A stretch of 64,000 bases of DNA from Massilia pinisoli (lineage in GTDB: Bacteria; Pseudomonadota; Gammaproteobacteria; Burkholderiales; Burkholderiaceae_D), in contig NZ_JANUGW010000001.1 of the NCBI RefSeq assembly GCF_024753285.1, positions 434,001 to 498,000 on the forward strand. The letters run 5' to 3'. The notes under the pieces were generated by a model. That model was given only the letters and a program-made list of their open reading frames with translations, ran no database searches and was not told where the DNA came from. Below, in pieces: positions 1 to 7,480 of the stretch. Position numbers and translations under genes: made by a program. Each line of letters starts with the position of its first letter. Within the stretch, counting starts at the first letter, position 1.

Positions 1-195
1 CTGGACGCGCGCCACCTTCGTGCCGACGACGTCGACCTGCGGCTGGAAGGCTCGGGCGACGGCTCTGTCTACGCGCGCAAGCGGCTGCATGCCGACATTG
101 CCGGCAGCGGCGAGGCGCGCGTGTTCGGCAATCCGGACGAACGGACGGTGAGCCGCAAAGGCACCGGGGCCGTCACGTTCGACGACAAGAACTGA
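1..195 (+). CDS. GIN-domain (DUF2807) protein, C-terminal end
   Basis: Only the last 64 codons are inside the window; the frame is open from base 1 to a TGA at 193-195. The visible part has the repetitive polar beta pattern of the GIN/DUF2807 fold (GSGDGSVYARK, then IAGSGEARVFG), with alternating Gly-Ser turns. It ends in a strand VSRKGTGAVTF and a short charged tail. Such proteins are usually exported, autotransporter-head-like beta-helix proteins of unknown role, but the signal peptide is not visible here. Its last 23 bases overlap the 3' end of the convergent flavoprotein gene. Family assignment rests on a short stretch. Confidence 0.7.
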   Translation: MDARHLRADDVDLRLEGSGDGSVYARKRLHADIAGSGEARVFGNPDERTVSRKGTGAVTFDDKN

Positions 196-1426
196 CGAGC
201 CAATCCAGCGCCGCGCGCCCCGCCGCACGGCCGCTGCCGAAGCACGCGGTCAGCAGATAGCCGCCCGTCGGCGCTTCCCAATCGATCATCTCGCCCGCGA
301 CGAATACGCCGGGCGCATCCTTCAGCATGGCGCCATCCGCCAACGCCTCGAAGCGCACGCCGCCCGCGCTGCTGATCGCCTCGTCGATCGGACGCGGACG
401 CTTCAGCACGAGCGGCAACGCCTTCAGCGCGCGCGCCAGCTTGACGGGATCCGCGTAATCGGCCTTGCTCAGCGCCTCGTGCAGCAGCCCGGATTTCACG
501 CCCTTGATGCCGAGACGGCTCTGCAGGTGACTCGCCATCGACCGCGTCCCGCGCGGGCGCGTGACCTCGTCCAGCACACGCTGCGCATCGTGGTCGGGCA
601 GCAGGTCCAGCAGCACGGTCGCCTGGCCGTCGCGCGCAATGCGCTCGCGGATGCGCGCGGACAGCGCGTACACGAGGCTGCCCTCGATGCCCGTCGCCGT
701 CACGACGAATTGGCCCTTGCGGACATCCTCACCCTCGAGCGCCATCGCAACGGTCGTCAACGGCACGCCGGCGTAGCGCTCCACGAAATGCGGGCTCCAG
801 TCCGCGTCGAAGCCGCAGTTCGCGGGCACGAGCGGCGCCACGGCGACGCCGCGTGCCGCCAGCAGCGGCACCCAGGCGCCGCTTGACCCGAGCCGCGCCC
901 AGCTCGCGCCGCCCAGCGCCAGCACGGTCGCCGCGCCGTGCGTCTCCACGCGCTGCTCGCCATCCGGCGTCGCGAACACGAGCGCGCCGTCGCGCCACCC
1001 CAGCCAGCGGTGCCGCATGTGGAAGGCGACGCCCGCCTCGCGCAGCCGGTGCAGCCACGCGCGCAGCAGCGGCGCCGCCTTCATGTCGGTCGGGAAGACG
1101 CGGCCGGACGTACCGACGAACGTGTCGACGCCGAGCCCGTGGATCCACGCGCGCACGGCGTCCGGCGGGAACGCGTCCAGCCACGCCTTCACGGCAGGCG
1201 CGCGCTCGCCGTAGCGGCCGACGAACGCATCGTACGGCTCCGCGTGCGTGATGTTCATGCCGCCCTTGCCGGCCAGGAGGAATTTCCGGCCGACCGACGG
1301 CATCGCGTCGTACAGGTCGACCCGCACGCCGCCCGCCGCGAGCACCTCGGCCGCCATCAGGCCGGCGGGGCCGCCGCCGATGACGATGGCGTGGCGTGGG
1401 TAGGCTGCGGTCGGGGACTCGGACAT
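173..1426 (-). CDS. BaiN/HI0933-family FAD-dependent oxidoreductase (TIGR03862 type)
   Basis: A 417-residue flavoprotein. The N-terminal Rossmann motif VIGGGPAGLMAAE lies at about residues 15-27 and binds the ADP part of FAD. The family signature RKFLLAGKGGMNITH follows at 47-61. The C-terminal half carries the FAD-closing motif GVFVAGEMIDWEAPTGGY, typical of the HI0933/BaiN-like family. The reading frame extends 26 codons upstream, but that stretch has no flavoprotein homology pattern. The ATG at 1426, directly before the short leader to the Rossmann strand, is the likely start. Substrate and physiological role are unknown; BaiN acts on bile acids in gut bacteria, which does not transfer to this organism. 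Cytoplasmic and apparently monocistronic. Confidence 0.85.
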   Translation of the reverse strand: MSESPTAAYPRHAIVIGGGPAGLMAAEVLAAGGVRVDLYDAMPSVGRKFLLAGKGGMNITHAEPYDAFVGRYGERAPAVKAWLDAFPPDAVRAWIHGLGVDTFVGTSGRVFPTDMKAAPLLRAWLHRLREAGVAFHMRHRWLGWRDGALVFATPDGEQRVETHGAATVLALGGASWARLGSSGAWVPLLAARGVAVAPLVPANCGFDADWSPHFVERYAGVPLTTVAMALEGEDVRKGQFVVTATGIEGSLVYALSARIRERIARDGQATVLLDLLPDHDAQRVLDEVTRPRGTRSMASHLQSRLGIKGVKSGLLHEALSKADYADPVKLARALKALPLVLKRPRPIDEAISSAGGVRFEALADGAMLKDAPGVFVAGEMIDWEAPTGGYLLTACFGSGRAAGRAALDWLVSSCRRT

Positions 1427-1497
1427 GGCGGTGGCGGGAAAAAATCGGAGGCGAGCATTGTAGTCGAATGCGCGGCAAAAAAGGATGTAAAGGAAGC

Positions 1498-1544
1498 TTG
1501 ACATCGTCCAAGCACCGACCTACGATGTAAAGCATACTTTACAT
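1498..1544 (+). promoter_or_regulatory. Sigma-70 promoter with overlapping inverted-repeat operator
   Basis: TTGACA (1498-1503), a 17-bp spacer and TACGAT (1521-1526) form a near-consensus promoter reading into the membrane protein/HTH operon. ATGTAAAG-CATA-CTTTACAT (1525-1544) is a perfect 8-bp inverted repeat covering the -10 end and the start point. A third copy of the half-site ATGTAAAG lies at 1485-1492, exactly 40 bp upstream. The HTH protein encoded second in this operon is the obvious candidate binder (inference). Confidence 0.7.
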
Positions 1545-1566
1545 TCATGTCAACCGGAGGTGTGAA

Positions 1567-1968
1567 ATGCATGAGAAACGTGTCGGCCGGGCCTACCGGA
1601 TCGAATTGTGGACGGCCATTGCCGTGTACGTCGTACTCGTCGCGGCGTCGATCCGTTTCGGCCGTCCCATGGAGGGTGGGCTGCTGCGCACCGTCGTCCT
1701 GCTGTCGCCGATGATCGGCTTCGCCATGATGATCCGGGCCATCGCACGCCACGTGGCGCGCATCGACGAATATCAGCGGCTGCGCCTTCTGGAATCCCTG
1801 GCGCTCGCGTTTGCAATCACGGGCGCCGTCACGTTCAGCTACGGCTTCCTCGAAACGGCCGGCTACCCGAAGCTCTCGATGTTCAGCGTCTGGATGGTCA
1901 TGGGCGTCAGTTGGGGTGTCGCGAGCTTCGCCCTGGGCATGCGTACGCGCCGTGCCATGGAATCATGA
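1567..1968 (+). CDS. Small four-helix integral membrane protein
   Basis: 133 residues with hydrophobic segments at about 14-30, 40-60, 75-95 and 103-122, connected by short basic loops, so an inner-membrane protein with about four helices. The start is set by GGAGG six bases upstream of ATG. It has no enzymatic motif that I recognise. Its stop overlaps the next gene's start (ATGA), and that gene encodes a 67-residue XRE-type regulator. Small membrane protein plus compact XRE regulator is a recurring bacterial arrangement in which the membrane partner may sense a signal or modulate the regulator. That role is inference from context. Confidence 0.75.
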   Translation: MHEKRVGRAYRIELWTAIAVYVVLVAASIRFGRPMEGGLLRTVVLLSPMIGFAMMIRAIARHVARIDEYQRLRLLESLALAFAITGAVTFSYGFLETAGYPKLSMFSVWMVMGVSWGVASFALGMRTRRAMES

Positions 1969-2168
1969 AGAACACCATTCGCGACCTGCGCGCGACGCGC
2001 GGCTGGAGCCAGGCGCACTTGGCCGAGCTGCTGGACGTGTCGCGCCAGACCGTCATCGCCATCGAGACGGGCCGCTACGACCCGAGCCTGCCGCTCGCGT
2101 TCGCGCTGGCCCGGCTGTTCGAACAACCGATAGAATCCATTTTCTTCCCCGACCAGGAGACCGCATGA
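1965..2168 (+). CDS. Compact XRE-family transcriptional regulator
   Basis: A 67-residue protein consisting almost only of a Cro/C1-type helix-turn-helix. IRDLRATRGWSQAHLAELL supplies helices 1-2 and VSRQTVIAIETGRY the recognition helix. The motif YDPSLPLAFALARLF is typical of the short YgzD/YozG-like regulators. It is translationally coupled on both sides, overlapping the membrane-protein stop by 4 nt and the hydrolase start by 4 nt. It probably binds the inverted repeat over the operon promoter at 1525-1544, giving autoregulation (inference from position only). Confidence 0.85.
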   Translation: MKNTIRDLRATRGWSQAHLAELLDVSRQTVIAIETGRYDPSLPLAFALARLFEQPIESIFFPDQETA

Positions 2169-3115
2169 ACCTCGTAAGACTTACGGCGGCACGCGCCGCC
2201 TTCTTCGCCGCCCTCGCCCTCGGCGCGCTGCCTGCCGCGCACGCAGCCGATGCGGTGCCGACGCCGAACCGTTACGCCGCCACGATCGAGCCGGCCGAAC
2301 GGTTCGAGATCGGCGGCGTGCTCGCCGAGCGCCACGGCAGCGGCGGCCGGCCGCTGATCCTGATCCCCGGCCTCGCCAGCGGCAGCTGGGTGTGGCAAGA
2401 CACGGTGCGCGCCTTCTCGCCCGACCACGCCGTCTACGTGTTGACCTTGCCGGGCTTCGACGGCCGCCCGCCGGCCGGTCCCGCGCCGTTCGCCGCAGCC
2501 CGCGCCGCCGTCGAGGAACTGATCGCGACCCGCCACCTCGACAAACCCGTCATCGTCGGCCACAGCCTGGGCGGCATCCTCGCGCTCGCGGTCGCGGAGG
2601 ACAAGCCCGCGGCCGTCGGCGGCATCGTCAGCATCGACGGTCTCCCCGTCATGCCCGGCACGGAAGACCTGCCGCCGCTGCAGCGCACCCAGTTCGCGGA
2701 CCGCACGCGCCTGCAGATCGGCCGCCAGCCGCCCGCGCTGTTCGCCCAGCAGCAGCAGGCGTACATGCGGACGATCGGCGTGCTGGACATGAGCCGCGCC
2801 GACGCGCTGGCCCAGTTGACGGCGCGCAGCGACCCGGCCTCGGTCGGCGCGTGGGCGGCGGACGTGCTCACGTTGGACCTGCGCCCCGGCCTGAAGACGA
2901 TTCAGGCGCCCGTGCTGACGATCGTCCCCTACCTGGACCTGGACAGCACCCAACAAGGCCTGACGCCGGCCGCGAAGGCCGACTATTACCGCGCGCTGAT
3001 GGAGGGCACGCCGAAGCTGCAAGTGGTGACGGTCGCGCCGGCGCGCCATTTCGCGATGTTCGACCAGCCGGAGGCCGTCACCGCGGCCATCCGCACGTTC
3101 CTCGGCACCTTGTAA
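2165..3115 (+). CDS. Exported alpha/beta-hydrolase
   Basis: 316 residues. An N-terminal signal peptide (residues 1-28, ending AAHA) indicates export to the periplasm. LILIPGLASGSWVW is the oxyanion-hole strand. The nucleophile elbow GHSLGG places the catalytic Ser at about residue 134, and APARHFAMFDQPE near the C-terminus supplies the catalytic His. The ATG overlaps the preceding regulator stop (ATGA), so it is the third gene of a coupled operon. Esterase, lipase or lactonase activity is all the fold allows; the substrate is not evident. An in-frame upstream extension exists but would overlap the regulator and lose the signal peptide. Confidence 0.85.
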   Translation: MNLVRLTAARAAFFAALALGALPAAHAADAVPTPNRYAATIEPAERFEIGGVLAERHGSGGRPLILIPGLASGSWVWQDTVRAFSPDHAVYVLTLPGFDGRPPAGPAPFAAARAAVEELIATRHLDKPVIVGHSLGGILALAVAEDKPAAVGGIVSIDGLPVMPGTEDLPPLQRTQFADRTRLQIGRQPPALFAQQQQAYMRTIGVLDMSRADALAQLTARSDPASVGAWAADVLTLDLRPGLKTIQAPVLTIVPYLDLDSTQQGLTPAAKADYYRALMEGTPKLQVVTVAPARHFAMFDQPEAVTAAIRTFLGTL

Positions 3116-3202
3116 AGCTTCCCCGGCCCGGCGCCGTCGGGTACAGTGCATGCGCCGGCGCCGCGCGATCCGCGGCGCCGTCCCGTCAGCCGAAGGAGCC
3201 AC

Positions 3203-4573
3203 ATGCATCCCGTACTCAAGACCCTCTCCATTCTGCTGCTGGCCGGCGCCGGCGCCAGAGTAGTCCAGGCGGCCCCACCGGCCGACGCGCCGCTGCCCGC
3301 GCGCCAGGCCGAGATCGATGCCATCGTCCGCGAGATCTCGCCGCAGCGCATCCAGGCCTATGTCGAGAAGCTCGCGGGCTTCGGCACGCGCCACACGATG
3401 TCGGAAACCGAATCGGACACGCGCGGCATCGGCGCGGCGCGGCGCTGGATCAAGGCCGAGCTGGAACGCTGCGGCGCCGGCCGGCTCGACGTGCAATTCC
3501 AGAGCCACGTCCACCCCGTCGCCCCGCGCATCCCGCGGCCGACGGAGATCGTCAACGTGGTCGCCACCTTGCCCGGCACGCAGGCCGCATCGAAAGACCG
3601 CTACTACGTCGTCAGCGGCCACTACGATTCGCGCGTGACGGACGTGATGAATGCGACGGCCGATGCGCCGGGCGCCGACGACGACGCATCTGGCACGGCG
3701 GCCGTCATCGAGATGGCGTGCGTGATGGCGCGCCACACCTTCGACGCGTCGCTCGTCTTCATGACCGTCGCGGCCGAAGAACAAGGCCTGTACGGCTCCG
3801 GCGACTACGCCGCGAAGGCGAAAGCGGCCGGCGTGAACATCGCGGGGATGCTCAACAACGACATCATCGGCAGCGCGCACGACGAGCACGGCAAGCTCGA
3901 TAATGCCGAGGTGCGCCTGTTCGCGGAAGGCGTCCCGCCAGTGAAGGAAACGACACCCGCGCTGCGGACGTTGCTGCAGACGGGCGGCGAGAACGATTCG
4001 ATCACGCGCCAGCTCGCGCGCCACGTCAAGGAGACGGGCGAGCGCTACGTCCCCGGTTTCAAGGTGAACATCGTCTACCGGCGCGACCGCTACCTGCGCG
4101 GCGGCGACCACAGCCCGTTCCTCGACGCCGGCTATGCGGCCGTGCGCTTCACGGAGCCGCACGAGGATTTCGACCACCAGCACCAGGACCTGCGCACGGA
4201 ACACGGCAAGCGGATCGGCGACCTGCCGGAATACGTGGACCCGGACTACGTGGCGCAAGTCGCGCGCGTGAACGCCGCGTCGCTCGCCTCGCTGGCGCTG
4301 GCACCGACCGCGCCGCGCGACGTCAAAGTCAGGACGGCGAACCTGGACAACGGCACGGACCTTGTGTGGGCCCCGAACACGGAACCGGACCTCGCCGGCT
4401 ACCGCATCGTCTGGCGCGAGACGACGGCCCCGCAGTGGCAGGGCGCGCAATTCGTCGGCAACGTGACGGCGTACCGCCTCGACCTGTCGAAGGACAATCT
4501 GCTGTTCGGCGTGCAGGCCGTCGACAAGGACGGCAACGTCAGCCCCGCCACCTACCCCGTTCCCGCCCGCTGA
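3203..4573 (+). CDS. Secreted M28-family zinc aminopeptidase with C-terminal FnIII domain
   Basis: 456 residues. Signal peptide at 1-24, then an M28 (aminopeptidase Y/S-like) catalytic domain. Visible zinc and catalytic motifs are SGHYDSR (His at about 140), GADDDASG (Asp at about 160, bridging ligand), and AEEQGLYGS (Glu-Glu at 192-193, general base and ligand), with a later EPHEDF His. The last ~90 residues (APRDVKV...GYRIVWRET...VQAVDKDGN) form a fibronectin type III-like beta-sandwich common in secreted hydrolases. AAGGAG-like RBS precedes ATG 3203. Likely cleaves N-terminal residues or dipeptides outside the cytoplasm. A separate transcription unit from the upstream hydrolase is probable. 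Confidence 0.88.
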   Translation: MHPVLKTLSILLLAGAGARVVQAAPPADAPLPARQAEIDAIVREISPQRIQAYVEKLAGFGTRHTMSETESDTRGIGAARRWIKAELERCGAGRLDVQFQSHVHPVAPRIPRPTEIVNVVATLPGTQAASKDRYYVVSGHYDSRVTDVMNATADAPGADDDASGTAAVIEMACVMARHTFDASLVFMTVAAEEQGLYGSGDYAAKAKAAGVNIAGMLNNDIIGSAHDEHGKLDNAEVRLFAEGVPPVKETTPALRTLLQTGGENDSITRQLARHVKETGERYVPGFKVNIVYRRDRYLRGGDHSPFLDAGYAAVRFTEPHEDFDHQHQDLRTEHGKRIGDLPEYVDPDYVAQVARVNAASLASLALAPTAPRDVKVRTANLDNGTDLVWAPNTEPDLAGYRIVWRETTAPQWQGAQFVGNVTAYRLDLSKDNLLFGVQAVDKDGNVSPATYPVPAR

Positions 4574-4921
4574 CCGCTGCGGGGCGTGTCCCGCCCTGCA
4601 TGATCTGTCAAAAAACGCCGGTAACCAACCGGCCGCGCCCGCCGTACGCGCGGCGGCGCAGCATGTTCCCCACGCGATCCAGCGCAACAAGCGTCGACTC
4701 TGGCGCGCCATACTTTGGCGCTGAGTGCTTGATTTTTCAGGCGATTTTTATGCTGCGACGCATTATTCTTTGTCTCAATATTTTCTTGACAAGCCAACGG
4801 CTGAGTCTATTCTTATACGCACTATAAAAGTCACAAATGCGAACGATGCACGCCTCGAGCGGTCGTCCAGAGGGGTCCACGATTCGTCCGGTAGTCCGTA
4901 ATACCATCTTGGAGGATGTAT
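4574..4921. other. 348-bp intergenic region with an AT-rich promoter island
   Basis: No convincing gene. The first half is GC-rich spacer after the peptidase; from about 4720 the composition turns clearly AT-rich for about 110 bases and contains the promoter at 4786-4813. The ~100 bases between promoter and start codon are a fairly long untranslated leader. I see no terminator with a T-run. Confidence 0.6.
4786..4813 (+). promoter_or_regulatory. Putative sigma-70 promoter for the TRAP binding protein
   Basis: Perfect -35 TTGACA at 4786-4791, 16-bp spacer, and TATTCT at 4808-4813 as a 4/6 match to the -10. It lies in the AT-rich island upstream of the TRAP-type gene, with a ~100-nt leader. 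Confidence 0.5.
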
Positions 4922-5941
4922 ATGTCGGTAATGACGCGCAGGACAATGCTGGTCGCCGTCGCGGCCAGTCCGCTGTTGCTACAAGCTGCATGGGCCCAGC
5001 CCACGAACCTCAAGATTTCCCATCAATTCCCTGGCGGCAGCGTCGCCGAAGGGGATTTCCGCGACCGCCTGTGCCGCATGTTCGCGGCCGAGACGGAGCG
5101 GCGGACCAAAGGACGCATCAAGTTCTCGATCTACCCTCGCTCCACGCTGATGAAGAGCGACGCGCAGATCCCCGCGCTGGCGCAGGGCAAGCTCGACATC
5201 TCGCTCGTGCCGCTCTCGTACGCCGGCGCCGACCTGCCCGAAGTGAACATCGGCCTGATGCCGGGCCTCGTCACGTCGTACGAACAAGGCTATGCGTGGA
5301 AGAATGAAGAGATCGGCCGCGAATTCAACCGCATGCTGGCCGACAAGGGCCTGATCCTGCTGAGCTGGATCTGGCAGGCCGGCGGCATGGCGTCGCGCGG
5401 CAAGCCCATCATCGACCCGGAAGACGCGGCCGGCCTGAAGGTGCGGGGCGGCTCGCCGGAAATGGATCGCATCCTGAAAGAAGCGGGCGCCACCGTCGTC
5501 GCGATGCCGTCGACCGACATCCGCGGCGCAATGGAAAAGGGACAGCTCGATGCGGCGATGACGTCGTCGTCGTCGCTGATCTCGTACCGGCTCGATGAAG
5601 TGAGCAAATCCGTGACGACGGCACGCGGCGGCACCTACTGGTTCATGCTGGAGCCCCTCATCATGTCGCGCGCCGCGTTCGACCGCCTGCCGCGCGACCA
5701 GCAGGCCATCCTGTTGTCGGTCGGTGCCGACCTGGAAGCGTTCGCGCGCAAGTCGGCCGAGCAGGACGACGCCGCCGTGGCCGCGCTGTTCCAGGGTGCC
5801 GGCGGACGCACGGTCGACCTGAATACGGACTCGCTGCGCAAATGGCAGGACCTCGCGCGCGCGACAGCGTGGCGCGACTTCGGCGAGCGCAATGCGAATT
5901 GCGCGAAGCTGCTGGCGCTCGCGGAAAAGACGATCGTCTGA
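4922..5941 (+). CDS. TRAP transporter solute-binding protein (DctP family)
   Basis: 339 residues. A twin-arginine-like leader (TRRTMLVAVAA, cleavage after WAQ near residue 26) is followed by a DctP fold: LKISHQFPGGS, FSIYPRSTLM, LAQGKLDISLVP, AAGLKVRGG and a ligand-arginine region. DctP proteins bind organic acids in the periplasm and deliver them to DctQ/DctM permeases. GGAGG at 4911-4915 is 6 nt from the ATG at 4922; an in-frame ATG at 4916 directly abuts it and is less likely. No dctQ or dctM gene is adjacent, since the next gene is moaD on the opposite strand. It must therefore use a distant permease or have another sensing role. Ligand unknown. Confidence 0.88.
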   Translation: MSVMTRRTMLVAVAASPLLLQAAWAQPTNLKISHQFPGGSVAEGDFRDRLCRMFAAETERRTKGRIKFSIYPRSTLMKSDAQIPALAQGKLDISLVPLSYAGADLPEVNIGLMPGLVTSYEQGYAWKNEEIGREFNRMLADKGLILLSWIWQAGGMASRGKPIIDPEDAAGLKVRGGSPEMDRILKEAGATVVAMPSTDIRGAMEKGQLDAAMTSSSSLISYRLDEVSKSVTTARGGTYWFMLEPLIMSRAAFDRLPRDQQAILLSVGADLEAFARKSAEQDDAAVAALFQGAGGRTVDLNTDSLRKWQDLARATAWRDFGERNANCAKLLALAEKTIV

Positions 5942-5962
5942 ACGCTCCCCCGGTGACGGCGC

Positions 5963-6220
5963 TCAGCCGCCCGTCACCGGCGGGAAGAACGCCACTTCCC
6001 CGCCTTCGCGCAGCGGCGTACCCGGTTCGCACATCACCTGGTCGAACGCCATGCGCAGCGCGCGCTCGTGCGCGAGCGCTTCCGCCCAGGCGCCGCCGCG
6101 GGCAATGAGGAAATCGCGCACGGCACCCACCGTCGCCACACCGGCCGGCAGCTCGACGGACTCGCCCGAGCTGCCCAGCGCTTCGCGCACGCTGGCAAAG
6201 AATCGCAGATTGATCTTCAT
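5963..6220 (-). CDS. moaD: Molybdopterin synthase small subunit MoaD
   Basis: 85 residues with a ubiquitin-like beta-grasp fold: MKINLRFFASVREAL at the N-terminus and the diagnostic C-terminal Gly-Gly (FFPPVTGG). That tail becomes thiocarboxylated and donates sulfur to precursor Z in molybdopterin synthesis with the MoaE subunit. It lies 9 nt downstream of moeA on the same strand and is probably the last gene of the thrC-moeA-moaD operon. moaE, normally next in relatives, is not present; the neighbour is the convergent TRAP-binding-protein gene. Confidence 0.93.
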   Translation of the reverse strand: MKINLRFFASVREALGSSGESVELPAGVATVGAVRDFLIARGGAWAEALAHERALRMAFDQVMCEPGTPLREGGEVAFFPPVTGG

Positions 6221-6229
6221 GGTTGTCTC

Positions 6230-7480
6230 TCAGTACTGCAGCGCGCTGAACGGAATGAAGCGCACGATGTCGCCTTGCGCGATCGCCTGGCCCGGCGGAT
6301 TGTCGATCAGGCCGTCGGCCCACACGGTCGACGTCAGCACGCCGGAACCCTGGTTCGCGAACAGGTCGAGACCGCCCGCGTCGTTAATGCGGGCGCGCAG
6401 GAATTCGTTGCGGCGGTCCGGTTTCGTCCAGTCGAAGTCCGCGCGCAGCGGGATCGCGCGCGGTTCCACGGCACCCGTCACGCCCTGCACGCGCAGCAGG
6501 AACGGCCGCACGAACAGCAAGAACGTGATGAAGCTGGACACAGGATTGCCCGGCAGGCCGAGGAAGTACGCGGCGCCATTGCCATCGGCCCGATCGACTT
6601 CGCCGAACGCCAGCGGCTTGCCCGGTTTGACGGCGATCTGCCACATGTTCAAGCGCCCTTCCGCTTCGACGGCCGGCTTGATGTGGTCTTCCTCGCCGAC
6701 GGAGACGCCGCCCGACGTGATGATCACGTCGTGCTGCGCGGCCGCGGCGCGCAACGTGTCGCGCGTCGCCTGCAGCGAATCGGGCACGATGCCATAGTCG
6801 CTGATGTCGCAGCCGAGGTTTTCCAGCAGGCCGCGCAACGTGAAGCGGTTCGAATTGTAGATGGCGCCCGGCTTCAACGGCTCGCCCGGCATCGCCAGCT
6901 CGTCGCCCGTGAAGAACACGGCCACGCGCACGCGCCGGCGCACGGGCAGGCTCGCGAGGCCGACGGAGGCCGCCAACCCCAGTTCCTGGCTGCGCAGACG
7001 CGTGCTGGCCGGCAGGATCACGCTGCCCGCGACGATGTCTTCGCCGGCGCGGCGGATCCACTCGCCCGGCTGCGGCGCGTGTTTTACCGTCACGTTGTCG
7101 CCGTTCACCTCGCACTGTTCCTGCATGACGACGGCGTCCGCGCCTTCAGGAATCAGGGCGCCCGTGAAGATGCGCGCGGCGGTGCCCGGCTCCAGCTTCT
7201 GGCCGACGGTGCCCGCGGGGATGCGCTGCGCGACGCGCAATGTGGCGGCACCGGTCGCGCAATCGGCCGCACGCACCGCATAGCCGTCCATCTGCGTGTT
7301 GTCCGCGCTGGGCACCGACAGGCCGGACACCTGGTCGGCCGCCAGCACGCGGCCGTTGGCGTCCAGCGTGGCGACGTCTTCGACGCCGTCCACCACGCGC
7401 GCGGCCGCCAGCAGGACGTCCAGCGCCTCCTTCACGGGCATCAACGGCTTGCGCGCAAGGTGGGGCAACTGCGGATTCAC
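6230..7480 (-). CDS. moeA: Molybdopterin molybdenumtransferase MoeA
   Basis: 416 residues. MoeA inserts molybdate into adenylylated molybdopterin. Visible motifs: LPSADNTQMDGYAVRA-like segment (SVPSADNTQMDGYA), GAVMQEQCE-type segment (AVVMQEQCE), the MoCF-domain loop ITSGGVSVGEEDHIKP, and FLGLPGNPVSSFITF. The best start is GTG at 7480: its GTGA overlaps the thrC stop, and it yields VNPQLPHLARKPLMP, the usual betaproteobacterial N-terminus. An internal ATG at LMPVKEAL is the alternative. Translationally coupled to thrC and 9 nt from moaD. Cytoplasmic. Confidence 0.93.
   Translation of the reverse strand: MNPQLPHLARKPLMPVKEALDVLLAAARVVDGVEDVATLDANGRVLAADQVSGLSVPSADNTQMDGYAVRAADCATGAATLRVAQRIPAGTVGQKLEPGTAARIFTGALIPEGADAVVMQEQCEVNGDNVTVKHAPQPGEWIRRAGEDIVAGSVILPASTRLRSQELGLAASVGLASLPVRRRVRVAVFFTGDELAMPGEPLKPGAIYNSNRFTLRGLLENLGCDISDYGIVPDSLQATRDTLRAAAAQHDVIITSGGVSVGEEDHIKPAVEAEGRLNMWQIAVKPGKPLAFGEVDRADGNGAAYFLGLPGNPVSSFITFLLFVRPFLLRVQGVTGAVEPRAIPLRADFDWTKPDRRNEFLRARINDAGGLDLFANQGSGVLTSTVWADGLIDNPPGQAIAQGDIVRFIPFSALQY

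Noticed and set aside
2075..4711. 878-codon open frame on the minus strand
   Set aside because: Antisense to the hydrolase and M28 peptidase; no recognisable domain.
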